DNA of 6,090 nt from Candidatus Woesearchaeota archaeon (GTDB lineage: Archaea > Nanobdellota > Nanobdellia > Woesearchaeales > UBA12501): assembly GCA_016177315.1 (NCBI GenBank), contig JACOVN010000008.1, positions 1-6,090 on the forward strand. Direction: 5' to 3'. The position numbers and the translations under genes are program-made. The notes beneath the pieces were generated by a model. That model searched no databases, had not been told where the DNA came from, and worked only from the letters and a program-made list of their open reading frames with translations. This document shows, in pieces, positions 1-5,505 of this stretch (position 1 is its first letter; each line of letters starts with the position of its first letter).

Positions 1-3
1 ACT

Positions 4-573
4 ATGTTCATTGTTTTATCTCTCTTTCTTTTAGCTTGCAGTTCACAGACCGAGATTATTGAACAGCCTCAGCAACCTGCACAGGAAGCTCCTGTAGAAG
101 AACTCCCCGCTCCAGAACCTGTACCAGCGTTACCGCCAATAGAAGCAGAGCCGATAGAAGAAACGCCAAAAGAAGAGGAAACTCCGAAATTTGTCATCAA
201 AGAAAATCAAGCAACGAATATCGAATATGATGATAAGCTCATGGTAACCGAGATTGCCTGCAATTATGCCGATAGTACGATTAGCTTCCATTTGAAGAAT
301 ACCGAAATCATAGAAAAGGTCATTTGGCAGGGAGAAATTCCCACACCAGAAAATAGCATTCGAATTAGCATCAATGGAAGGCAATTCAATTCTCCGAAGA
401 ATGATTTGAAATTGCACTGCATTAAAATGATGTTGAATCCTGGAGAAGAAATGCAATGTTTTGGCGAGAATATATTCTACCGAGGAGATGCCATGTTCAA
501 CCAGCAAGGGAAGAATAGGTTATTGGCACAGAGTGTGGTGGTGAAGGATTTGACGCTGTTCCAGTGTGGATGA
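4..573 (+). CDS. Predicted lipoprotein with Pro/Glu-rich stalk, start possibly outside the window
   Basis: A probable membrane-anchored extracytoplasmic protein of unknown function. The first visible residues form a hydrophobic stretch ending in LFLLAC, which fits a lipobox with C12 as the lipidated cysteine. No Lys or Arg precedes the hydrophobic core and the reading frame is open to the window edge, so the true start is probably upstream and would supply the missing basic n-region. Residues about 18-62 are a low-complexity linker rich in Pro and Glu, typical of a stalk holding a domain away from the membrane. Residues about 63-189 look like a small beta-rich domain (for example ISFHLKNTE near 93-101) with cysteines at 86, 139, 152 and 188 that could form two disulfides. 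I do not recognise the family. The next gene, L15e, has its own promoter, so the two are probably not functionally linked. Confidence 0.75.
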   Translation: MFIVLSLFLLACSSQTEIIEQPQQPAQEAPVEELPAPEPVPALPPIEAEPIEETPKEEETPKFVIKENQATNIEYDDKLMVTEIACNYADSTISFHLKNTEIIEKVIWQGEIPTPENSIRISINGRQFNSPKNDLKLHCIKMMLNPGEEMQCFGENIFYRGDAMFNQQGKNRLLAQSVVVKDLTLFQCG

Positions 574-597
574 GATTTCTGTTCCATTTCCGCTACC

Positions 598-607
598 TTT
601 ATAAATA
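598..607 (+). promoter_or_regulatory. TATA box for the L15e gene
   Basis: The sequence TTTATAAATA lies in the gap after the lipoprotein stop. It is close to the archaeal TATA consensus. The usual spacing of about 26 bp predicts transcription starting near 627-631, which gives an untranslated leader of about 70 nt before the L15e start. The spacing rule is known biology; the start site itself is inferred. Confidence 0.6.
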
Positions 608-625
608 ACCCCTTTTCCCTGCACT

Positions 626-664
626 GTTGCGAAATGTAGGCTTGGCTCGCCTGAATCGCACAAC
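626..664 (+). promoter_or_regulatory. Possible leader hairpin upstream of L15e
   Basis: Two nested inverted repeats are visible. The outer pair is TGCGA (628-632) with TCGCA (656-660), and it can be extended by G626 and T627 pairing with bases 662-664 across a small bulge. The inner pair is AGGC (638-641) with GCCT (649-652), closing a 7-nt loop. The internal loop is asymmetric (633-637 against 653-655). The structure would sit at the very 5' end of the transcript predicted from the TATA box at 598. I see no kink-turn signature, and no function is established. It may be chance. Confidence 0.35.
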
Positions 665-687
665 GTTTGTCAAAATAAATAAAGAAT

Positions 688-692
688 GGAGG
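688..692 (+). promoter_or_regulatory. Shine-Dalgarno that fixes the L15e start
   Basis: GGAGG lies 6 nt before ATG 699. It is the clearest ribosome binding site in the window and decides the start against the upstream in-frame TTG at 627. Most other plus-strand genes here lack such a site and appear to have little or no leader. Confidence 0.75.
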
Positions 693-698
693 CTCAGG

Positions 699-1304
699 AT
701 GGGTTATCTCAAATACTTGCGGGAAAGTTGGAAACATCCTTCTCCGGAGTTAGAAAGCCTTTGGAAGGAAAGATTGATGCAGTGGAGGCAGGAGCCTGTC
801 ACCCTGAGAATTGAACACCCAACAAGAATGGATAGAGCTCGTTCTCTTGGATACAAGGCAAAGCCCGGCTATGTTGTGGTAAGACAGAGAGTAGATCGGG
901 GAGGCAGGATGCGGCCAAAGAGCGTTGCTGGGAAGAGAATGGGAGGCAGAAGGCCGAGGCATCGCAGGTTGTTCAAGGTCTTGGACATCTCCTATCGATT
1001 GGTTGCAGAGCAAAGAACAGCAAAGCAATTCCCGAATTGCGAAGTCTTAAATTCCTACTTTGTTGCTCAGGATGGAAAGCATTACTGGTATGAGGTCATC
1101 TTGGTGGATAAAAGCCATCCTGCAATTCTTGCAGACAGGAGGATTGCCTGGATTGCAGAAGGGCAGCACAAAGGGAGAGTGTATAGAGGCTTGACATCAG
1201 CAGGAAGGAGATCTCGAGGCTTGAGACGGAAAGGCAAAGGCGCAGAGAAACTAAGACCGAGTAGGGCAGCGCATTTCAGGAGAAAGCAGAGAAGGAAAGA
1301 GTAA
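699..1304 (+). CDS. rpl15e: Large-subunit ribosomal protein L15e
   Basis: A structural protein of the archaeal/eukaryotic 50S/60S ribosomal subunit that binds 23S rRNA. The 201-aa product is strongly basic and matches the usual archaeal length. Family hallmarks can be read along it: MGYLKYLRESW at the N-terminus, the block GYKAKPGYVVVRQR followed by RGGRMRP (51-73), VLNSYFV (116-122), YEVILVDKSHPAI (131-143), and RGLTSAGRRSRGL (163-175) before a basic tail. The ATG at 699 is chosen because GGAGG at 688-692 sits 6 nt upstream and the protein then begins exactly as L15e proteins do. An in-frame TTG at 627 would add 24 unconserved residues and overlaps the predicted transcription start. The gene stands alone here, without other ribosomal protein genes beside it, which is common for L15e in archaea. 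Confidence 0.97.
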   Translation: MGYLKYLRESWKHPSPELESLWKERLMQWRQEPVTLRIEHPTRMDRARSLGYKAKPGYVVVRQRVDRGGRMRPKSVAGKRMGGRRPRHRRLFKVLDISYRLVAEQRTAKQFPNCEVLNSYFVAQDGKHYWYEVILVDKSHPAILADRRIAWIAEGQHKGRVYRGLTSAGRRSRGLRRKGKGAEKLRPSRAAHFRRKQRRKE

Positions 1305-1305
1305 A

Positions 1306-1313
1306 TTTTTAAA
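1306..1313 (+). promoter_or_regulatory. Possible TATA box for proline dehydrogenase
   Basis: TTTTTAAA immediately follows the L15e stop codon. About 26 bp downstream of its centre lies base 1336, so the transcript would have a leader of only about 9 nt before ATG 1345. The match is AT-rich but less distinctive than the boxes at 598, 2358 and 3288, so read-through from L15e is an alternative. Confidence 0.4.
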
Positions 1314-1322
1314 CTAATGGAG

Positions 1323-1332
1323 TTTTCTTTTT
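1323..1332 (+). terminator. T-rich tract after L15e, possible terminator
   Basis: TTTTCTTTTT lies 19 nt past the L15e stop and just before the proline dehydrogenase start. Archaeal RNA polymerase commonly terminates at oligo-T tracts without a hairpin, so this could end the L15e transcript. It overlaps the initiator zone of the putative promoter at 1306, so the assignment is tentative. Confidence 0.3.
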
Positions 1333-1344
1333 CCTGTTGGGAAT

Positions 1345-2334
1345 ATGGAGCTTGAGGAAAGGGTCAATAAAAGCGTTGTCAAACTTCTTCCCTTTTGTCC
1401 AGACGGAATAGTCCACAGAGCGGCAAGTCCGTATCTCGCAGGAGAAACATTGGAAGAGGCTTTGCAGCTTGCTGCTGCACTCCAACGGATGAGATTTATG
1501 TTCACGATCGACTGCTTGGGAGAAGAATCTGATAATGTCGATCAGTGGAGACAAGTGGTTAAAGAGTACTGCACTATTCTTGAGCAGCTGCGGGAAGAGG
1601 ATCCAGCATCCAACATTTCCATCAAGCTTTCCCATATTGGTTTAGGAAAGGAGGGTTTGGGAAAAAGAGTTGTACTCGACCATGTAAGACAAGTCGTGAT
1701 GAAGGCAGAACTGAGGGGAAAATTTGTCCGCTTCGACATGGAAGACCATGAGCGAAAGGATGCAACCATACAGATTTATCAACAATTAAGAAAAGAGGGA
1801 TTCATGAATCTTGGCATTGCCTTGCAAGCCTACCTGCGATCGAGCATCGAAGATGTAGAGGATATCGCCGCATTAGAGCCCAAGCCGAATGTACGGCTGT
1901 GCAAAGGCATCTATAATCCTCCAGAAAGAATTGCATATAAAAATCCGGATGATATTCGGAGGAACTTCGCACTCCTCCTTTCCCAGATGCTCCATGCTGG
2001 TTTTACCGTCGGTATTGCAACACACGACGAGGCATTGATAGAGCATGCAAAAGACTTGGCATCCGACTTGCGACTGCCTCAAGAAAGCTATGAATTCCAA
2101 ATGCTGCTAGGCGTAAGACCAAATCTTGCAGGACAGATGGTCCAGAATGGATATCGGTTACGATTGTATCTGCCCTACGGCAATTGGGCAACACAAGCAA
2201 AACCATACTGCTTCCGCCGCTTCAGGGAAAATCCTGCCATGGTGAGCCATGTTCTCCATAATCTTCTCCGGAAGGAAGTAGGAGGGATGGAAGCCTACGC
2301 TGAAGCAGTGAATGGGCGCTATCCTTCTCGATGA
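1345..2334 (+). CDS. Proline dehydrogenase (monofunctional, FAD-dependent)
   Basis: Catalyses oxidation of L-proline to 1-pyrroline-5-carboxylate using FAD, passing electrons to a quinone or another acceptor; this is the first step of proline catabolism. At 329 aa it has the size of stand-alone bacterial-type enzymes, not the PutA fusion. Barrel motifs appear in the family order: FTIDCLGE (53-60), SIKLSHIGL (92-100), VRFDMED (128-134), GIALQAYL (157-164), VRLCKGIYNPP (183-193), IATHDEAL (224-231), YEFQMLLGV (249-257), RLYLPYG (273-279) and RRFRENP (291-297). The last holds the arginine pair that binds the proline carboxylate in known structures. ATG 1345 is the first in-frame start and has no strong Shine-Dalgarno. 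No pyrroline-5-carboxylate dehydrogenase is adjacent, so the second step must be encoded elsewhere or be absent. Symbol usage varies (putA-like, prodh, fadM), so I leave it blank. Confidence 0.92.
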   Translation: MELEERVNKSVVKLLPFCPDGIVHRAASPYLAGETLEEALQLAAALQRMRFMFTIDCLGEESDNVDQWRQVVKEYCTILEQLREEDPASNISIKLSHIGLGKEGLGKRVVLDHVRQVVMKAELRGKFVRFDMEDHERKDATIQIYQQLRKEGFMNLGIALQAYLRSSIEDVEDIAALEPKPNVRLCKGIYNPPERIAYKNPDDIRRNFALLLSQMLHAGFTVGIATHDEALIEHAKDLASDLRLPQESYEFQMLLGVRPNLAGQMVQNGYRLRLYLPYGNWATQAKPYCFRRFRENPAMVSHVLHNLLRKEVGGMEAYAEAVNGRYPSR

Positions 2335-2357
2335 ATGCATATATTTTCTGCACAAAA

Positions 2358-2365
2358 TTTATATA
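2358..2365 (+). promoter_or_regulatory. TATA box for the 50-aa zinc-ribbon gene
   Basis: TTTATATA preceded by the A-rich stretch ACAAAA (2352-2357), which could act as the TFB recognition element. The centre of the box is about 26 bp from the ATG at 2388, so transcription is predicted to begin at or next to the start codon, giving a leaderless mRNA. Confidence 0.65.
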
Positions 2366-2387
2366 GGGAAATCGCCAGAACAGAGGC

Positions 2388-2540
2388 ATGGCGAGATACA
2401 TCTGCAGGAAGTGCAACTACCAGTTCACTCCCAAAACAGGGAAGATACCGAACAAGTGTCCGTACTGCTCTGACGAACAGCAGCTCGTTAAGGACGTCAA
2501 TATTGTTGAAGAGATGGAAAGGAGCAACTGGGAGATATAG
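2388..2540 (+). CDS. Small zinc-ribbon protein, 50 aa (rubredoxin-like)
   Basis: A very short protein that begins MARYICRKCNY and carries two CxxC knuckles, C6-x2-C9 and C24-P-Y-C27, separated by 14 residues, followed by an acidic helix-like tail (about 31-50). This is the fold of a small rubredoxin-like or zinc-ribbon domain that holds one metal ion. Similar tiny MARYxCxxC proteins are, from general knowledge, common and uncharacterised in archaea. The start is supported by the TATA box 26 bp upstream (leaderless), by the conserved-looking N-terminus, and by the absence of any competing frame with recognisable content. It sits 53 nt after proline dehydrogenase. Function is unknown: an electron-transfer, nucleic-acid-binding or protein-binding role are all possible. 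An electron-carrier role for the neighbouring dehydrogenase would be speculation. Confidence 0.8.
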   Translation: MARYICRKCNYQFTPKTGKIPNKCPYCSDEQQLVKDVNIVEEMERSNWEI

Positions 2541-2570
2541 AGAGAACAGGACTTCTAATAAACAGCAACC

Positions 2571-2578
2571 TTTAAAAA
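2571..2578 (+). promoter_or_regulatory. TATA box for the second zinc-ribbon/NadM unit
   Basis: TTTAAAAA preceded by GCAACC (2565-2570). The spacing predicts a transcript start near 2601, just before the GTG codon at 2604. The same GCAAC-N-TTTA arrangement recurs at 3282-3291, ahead of the 133-aa gene. Confidence 0.55.
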
Positions 2579-2603
2579 CTTGTCTCGTTCTTGCACGTGT
2601 GCA

Positions 2604-2765
2604 GTGACCGCAGCATACCACAAAGTAGAGACCATCCATCATGGATGCCCATTATGCAGGAAACACGTACGAGGGAATGCAAAGGATAAATACCTCTGCA
2701 AATCCTGCATGGTAGTATTTGAGCACCATCACCTAAAAAACTGGCTGCACTATGGCAAAAGATGA
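2604..2765 (+). CDS. Small zinc-ribbon protein, 53 aa, overlapping nadM
   Basis: A short basic, histidine-rich protein with two CxxC knuckles, C15-P-L-C18 and C32-K-S-C35, separated by 13 residues, ending in HHHLKNWLHYGKR. It probably binds one zinc ion and may bind nucleic acid or protein, but I do not recognise a named family. GTG 2604 is preferred because the TATA box at 2571 predicts transcription beginning just before it. A TTG at 2580 is in frame but would lie upstream of the predicted transcript start and adds the odd leader SRSCTCA. The last 14 nt overlap the start of the NMN adenylyltransferase gene in another frame, so the two are probably co-transcribed and translationally coupled. 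The exact start is uncertain; the zinc-ribbon core is the firm part. Confidence 0.65.
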   Translation: MTAAYHKVETIHHGCPLCRKHVRGNAKDKYLCKSCMVVFEHHHLKNWLHYGKR

Positions 2766-3282
2766 GAAGCTGGAGAAAAGAGGGCTGTTTCTTGGCAGGT
2801 TCCAGCCTTTCCATCTGGGGCATTTGGAGGTCATCAAACAGGCCTTGAAAATGGTGGATGAACTTGTTATTGTGATTGGCTCGGCGCAGTACTCCCATAC
2901 TTTTGAGAATCCTTTTACGGACTCTGAAAGGGAAGAAATGATTGAGAATTCCTTGAAGGCATTGAATCTGACCCATTATATGGTAGTGCCAGTAGAAGAT
3001 ATTGATGACGACAGCAAGTATGTGAAGCATGTGGAGAAGTATGTTCCTGCTATCCACCTCGTCTTTGCCGCGACGAACAAATTGACGGAGAAATTATTTT
3101 CTGCAAGAGGGTATAAGATTTGGACGTGTGATAGGTATAAAGGTATTGAGTCTAAGAAAATTAGAGAAATGATGCTGGAAGACAATCCTGCCTGGAGGAC
3201 CATGGTGCCGAAGCAGGTCATGGAGGCGATAGAGGAGATTGACGGCATTGGCAGGATCAAGAATGTCCATCAATTGCTGTAG
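2752..3282 (+). CDS. nadM: Nicotinamide-nucleotide adenylyltransferase, archaeal type
   Basis: Joins NMN (or nicotinate mononucleotide) with ATP to form NAD or its deamido form plus pyrophosphate, the last shared step of cytoplasmic NAD synthesis and salvage. The 176-aa length fits archaeal NadM. The nucleotidyltransferase signature GRFQPFHLGH is at 15-24, with the HxGH histidines at 21 and 24. The archaeal block GSAQYSHTFENPFT (43-56) followed by EREEMI matches the family closely. The C-terminal ATP-binding motif appears as GIESKKIREMM (131-141), a variant of the usual small-residue/Thr plus IR pattern, and is followed by the conserved EEIDGI (161-166). ATG 2752 lies inside the preceding zinc-ribbon gene and has no Shine-Dalgarno, which suggests coupling to that gene. 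Confidence 0.95.
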   Translation: MAKDEKLEKRGLFLGRFQPFHLGHLEVIKQALKMVDELVIVIGSAQYSHTFENPFTDSEREEMIENSLKALNLTHYMVVPVEDIDDDSKYVKHVEKYVPAIHLVFAATNKLTEKLFSARGYKIWTCDRYKGIESKKIREMMLEDNPAWRTMVPKQVMEAIEEIDGIGRIKNVHQLL

Positions 3283-3287
3283 CAACA

Positions 3288-3296
3288 TTTATATAT
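3288..3296 (+). promoter_or_regulatory. TATA box for the 133-aa gene
   Basis: TTTATATAT follows the nadM stop directly and is preceded by GCAACA (3282-3287), whose G is the last base of that stop codon. Predicted transcription start is near 3318, only about 4-5 nt before ATG 3323, so the mRNA would be nearly leaderless. Confidence 0.6.
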
Positions 3297-3322
3297 TCCA
3301 TTCTCCATAGAATGATTTCGGG

Positions 3323-3724
3323 ATGAAAAGAGGGCTGGCAGAGGATTCTAAGAAAGGGAGAATTAATGCGCTTCTGATATTCCATCCTGTCCATGGAGAA
3401 GGTAAGTTGGTTTGTATTGCCCTTTCTACGAAACCCTTTACTTTTGATGGAGAGAATACCGATTCCTTCCATGGTTATCCCTTAGATGGTTTGCAGAGAG
3501 AGGCAATCTACGAAGGCCAGGTGCCGATGCCATTTAGCGAAAGAAGAACCGTGATGCTCTATGCAGAAGGGTCGTTAGTAGAACCTGTTTCTCTAGGGGA
3601 TAGAACATTTCCAAAAACAGTTCGTGTAGAGAGGAAGCAAGATGCTGTTTTAGGCAATAGGACGGAAATTGAGAGATTAGTAAAAGAGTATAGCGAAACC
3701 TATGGAAGAAAACTGTTCTCTTAG
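3323..3724 (+). CDS. Hypothetical protein, 133 aa
   Basis: I do not recognise this protein. It has no signal peptide, no membrane segment and no cysteine cluster (one Cys near residue 31). The N-terminus is basic (MKRG), then come probable beta strands such as [10 protein letters not shown] (13-22) and KLVCIAL (28-34), a central acidic/aromatic region, [15 protein letters not shown] (69-83), and a charged helix at the end containing EIERLVKEY. The composition suggests a small soluble cytoplasmic protein. Support for it being real: a good TATA box at the right distance, an open frame filling the whole gap, and start and end that fit neighbours tightly. Its stop overlaps the stop of the convergent dnaJ gene by 4 bp. 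The stretch [10 protein letters not shown] might be a turn or ligand-binding loop, but that is a guess. Confidence 0.7.
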   Translation: MKRGLAEDSKKGRINALLIFHPVHGEGKLVCIALSTKPFTFDGENTDSFHGYPLDGLQREAIYEGQVPMPFSERRTVMLYAEGSLVEPVSLGDRTFPKTVRVERKQDAVLGNRTEIERLVKEYSETYGRKLFS

Positions 3725-4839
3725 AATTTCCACTTCCCGAAGATTTTTCCTGCCTTGATCTTCTCCCCTCGCAGTTTGGCAAATTGCTCCAAGAGTTCTT
3801 TTTCCTTCTTGTTGAGTTTTGTTGGTGTTTCTACAACAACGGTTACTTTCAGATCCCCTTTCCCATCGCCGTGCAAGGAAGGCATACCCTTCCCTCGCAG
3901 TTTAAAGACAGTGTTGGTCTGCGTTTCTGGAGGAATTTTCATCTTGACTTTTCCATCTAAGGTTGGAATTTCTATTTCATCTCCTAAAGCAGCTTGGACA
4001 AAAGAGATAGGAATCTGGCTGTAGAGATCATTGCCTTGCCGTTCAAATCGCTCATGTGCTTGGATATGGACTCTGACATACAAATCTCCAGAAGGGCCTC
4101 CTTTCTCTCCTGCTTCCCCTTCTCTGGAAATTCTTAGTCTTTCTCCTTCGTCAATGCCTGCAGGGATTTTCACTTTTAATTTCCTTGTTTTTCTTATTAA
4201 TCCTTCTCCATCGCACATGCTGCACGCTTTCTTGATAATTTTTCCTTCCCCTCCGCAATCTCTGCAAGTTGTAGTTGTTGCAAACACGCCAAAGGCTGTT
4301 CTTCTGGTATGCTGGACATAGCCATGGCCATGGCACGTGCTGCAGGTTTCTATGTCTGCATTGCTTTCTGCACCTCTGCCATGGCATTTCGTGCATTCCT
4401 CCAGCCTTGGAATGATTAATACCTTATCTACACATTCTGCAGCTTCCCCTAGCGTCATTTCTAGTTCATACAGCAAATCAGAGCCTCTTCTTGGGCCTTG
4501 CCTTCTCCCCCGAAAGCTTCCACCAAAGAGATTTTCAAAAATGTTTTCGAAGTCAAAACCAAATCCGCCAATGTTCTCCATGAAGTCCGAGAAATCAAAG
4601 CCCTGGAATCCTCCAGCAAATCCTTCTGCTGTTGTTCCAAATCTGTCGTACTGCTCTCTCTTTTTGTCATCTCCCAGCACAGCAGCGGCTTCATTAATTT
4701 CCTTGAATTTTTCTGCTGCATCCGGGCTTTTGTTTAAGTCCGGATGGTACTGCTTTGCCAACTTTTTGTAGGCTTTCTTAATCTCTTCTTTACTTGCATT
4801 CTTGCTCACTCCCATAATTTGGTAGTAGTCTTTGGCCAT
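3721..4839 (-). CDS. dnaJ: Chaperone protein DnaJ (type I Hsp40)
   Basis: Co-chaperone that delivers unfolded clients to DnaK and stimulates its ATPase in the cytoplasm. The full type I layout is present in 372 aa. The J-domain (about 4-68) has HPD at 32-34 and ends in QYDRFG. A Gly/Phe-rich linker follows (about 73-112, containing two GFDF repeats). Four CxxCxGxG zinc repeats start at C149, C166, C192 and C206. The C-terminal client-binding domains include [13 protein letters not shown] (224-236), GDLYVRVHI (251-259) and LRGKGMPS (314-321). All eight zinc-binding cysteines are intact. Translation starts one base after the stop of the HAD gene with no Shine-Dalgarno, so termination-reinitiation coupling is likely. 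Neither dnaK nor grpE is in the window. It is the last gene of the minus-strand run. Confidence 0.98.
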   Translation of the reverse strand: MAKDYYQIMGVSKNASKEEIKKAYKKLAKQYHPDLNKSPDAAEKFKEINEAAAVLGDDKKREQYDRFGTTAEGFAGGFQGFDFSDFMENIGGFGFDFENIFENLFGGSFRGRRQGPRRGSDLLYELEMTLGEAAECVDKVLIIPRLEECTKCHGRGAESNADIETCSTCHGHGYVQHTRRTAFGVFATTTTCRDCGGEGKIIKKACSMCDGEGLIRKTRKLKVKIPAGIDEGERLRISREGEAGEKGGPSGDLYVRVHIQAHERFERQGNDLYSQIPISFVQAALGDEIEIPTLDGKVKMKIPPETQTNTVFKLRGKGMPSLHGDGKGDLKVTVVVETPTKLNKKEKELLEQFAKLRGEKIKAGKIFGKWKF

Positions 4840-4840
4840 G

Positions 4841-5479
4841 TTAGAGGTGTTGTAAGATCTCCTCTGGTTTGTTGACGATAGCGTCTGCCCCTGTATCTTT
4901 CAGCCTTTTGAGGGAGTGGAATCCATAGGTTACTGCAATGACCTTGCCGATGCCTGCTTTCTTCGCCATGATGATTTCCTCGTCCATGTCGCCAACAAAA
5001 ATACAATCCTGCGGTGGAATGCCGATTTCCTTGGTTGTATGGGTGATGACAGCAGGGTCAGGCTTAATGGCGCTGTTATGGCCATCGTGGATATAGGAGA
5101 AGTACTGAGCAATGCCGTGCTGCTTCATTATAGGAATGATATTGTCCTTGTAGTTGCTCGTCAGTAAAACCACTTTCATCCGCTTGGAGGCCTCTTCCAG
5201 CACTGCCGGGATATGGGGAAAAGGCTTGATCTGGCTCTGCAATTTTCTGGTTTCCTCTAGGTAATATTTTCCAATCTTCAGCACTTCTTCGTCGCTAAAG
5301 CCGAACTCTCTGTAAAATTTTTTCCAGTCTAGTTCAAAAAAATCCTTAAAATCCGTCTTTCCTTGTGGAAAAAATTGCACATGGAAGGCCTGCTCAATAG
5401 CACGATAGAGCTTTGCCTGCACTTGGAGTGTATCCACCACAACTCCATCCCAATCAAAAATAATGGCTTTAAAACCCAT
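4841..5479 (-). CDS. HAD-superfamily phosphatase (phosphoglycolate phosphatase-like)
   Basis: A haloacid dehalogenase-type hydrolase that removes phosphate from a small metabolite through an aspartyl-phosphate intermediate; the substrate cannot be read from the sequence. All four HAD motifs are visible in 212 aa: motif [11 protein letters not shown] with nucleophile D9 and acid/base D11, motif II LLTSN with T107 or S108, motif III lysine K139 in IKPDP, and motif IV VGDMDEE (162-168) for Mg2+. A helical cap sits between motifs I and II (about 17-85), as in the subfamily I phosphatases. ATG 5479 is chosen because it lies 8 residues before the nucleophile as in relatives; an in-frame ATG at 5548 would add 23 residues overlapping mazG. 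GGGTG (5488-5492 in plus coordinates) lies 8 nt upstream and could serve as ribosome binding site. Phosphoglycolate or a damaged nucleotide are plausible substrates given its neighbours. Confidence 0.9.
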   Translation of the reverse strand: MGFKAIIFDWDGVVVDTLQVQAKLYRAIEQAFHVQFFPQGKTDFKDFFELDWKKFYREFGFSDEEVLKIGKYYLEETRKLQSQIKPFPHIPAVLEEASKRMKVVLLTSNYKDNIIPIMKQHGIAQYFSYIHDGHNSAIKPDPAVITHTTKEIGIPPQDCIFVGDMDEEIIMAKKAGIGKVIAVTYGFHSLKRLKDTGADAIVNKPEEILQHL

Positions 5480-5505
5480 AGTCTCTGCACCCACTCCAGA
5501 ACTAT

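Noticed and set aside
633..655. Kink-turn (L7Ae-binding) motif within the L15e leader hairpin
   Set aside because: The internal loop lacks the tandem G-A/A-G pairs next to a three-base bulge that define a kink-turn.
627..698. N-terminal extension of L15e from a TTG codon
   Set aside because: The 24 extra residues do not resemble L15e, the TTG lies at the predicted transcription start, and GGAGG sits correctly ahead of ATG 699.
2335..2607. 90-aa plus-strand open frame starting right after the proline dehydrogenase stop
   Set aside because: It is Ser/Thr/Arg-rich with no recognisable motif and runs in another frame across the 50-aa zinc ribbon, which has a clear CxxC pattern and a matching promoter.
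2572..3057. 161-aa minus-strand open frame opposite nadM and the second zinc ribbon
   Set aside because: It is antisense to two supported genes and shows no domain or ribosome binding site.
4319..4336. Short repeat of CATGGC units
   Set aside because: It encodes the HGHG of the second DnaJ zinc repeat and is explained by codon choice, not by a separate repeat element.
4031..4771. Two plus-strand open frames (96 and 144 aa) opposite dnaJ
   Set aside because: They are Ser/Pro/Phe-rich shadows of the Gly-, Glu- and Lys-rich DnaJ coding sequence; DnaJ is certain.
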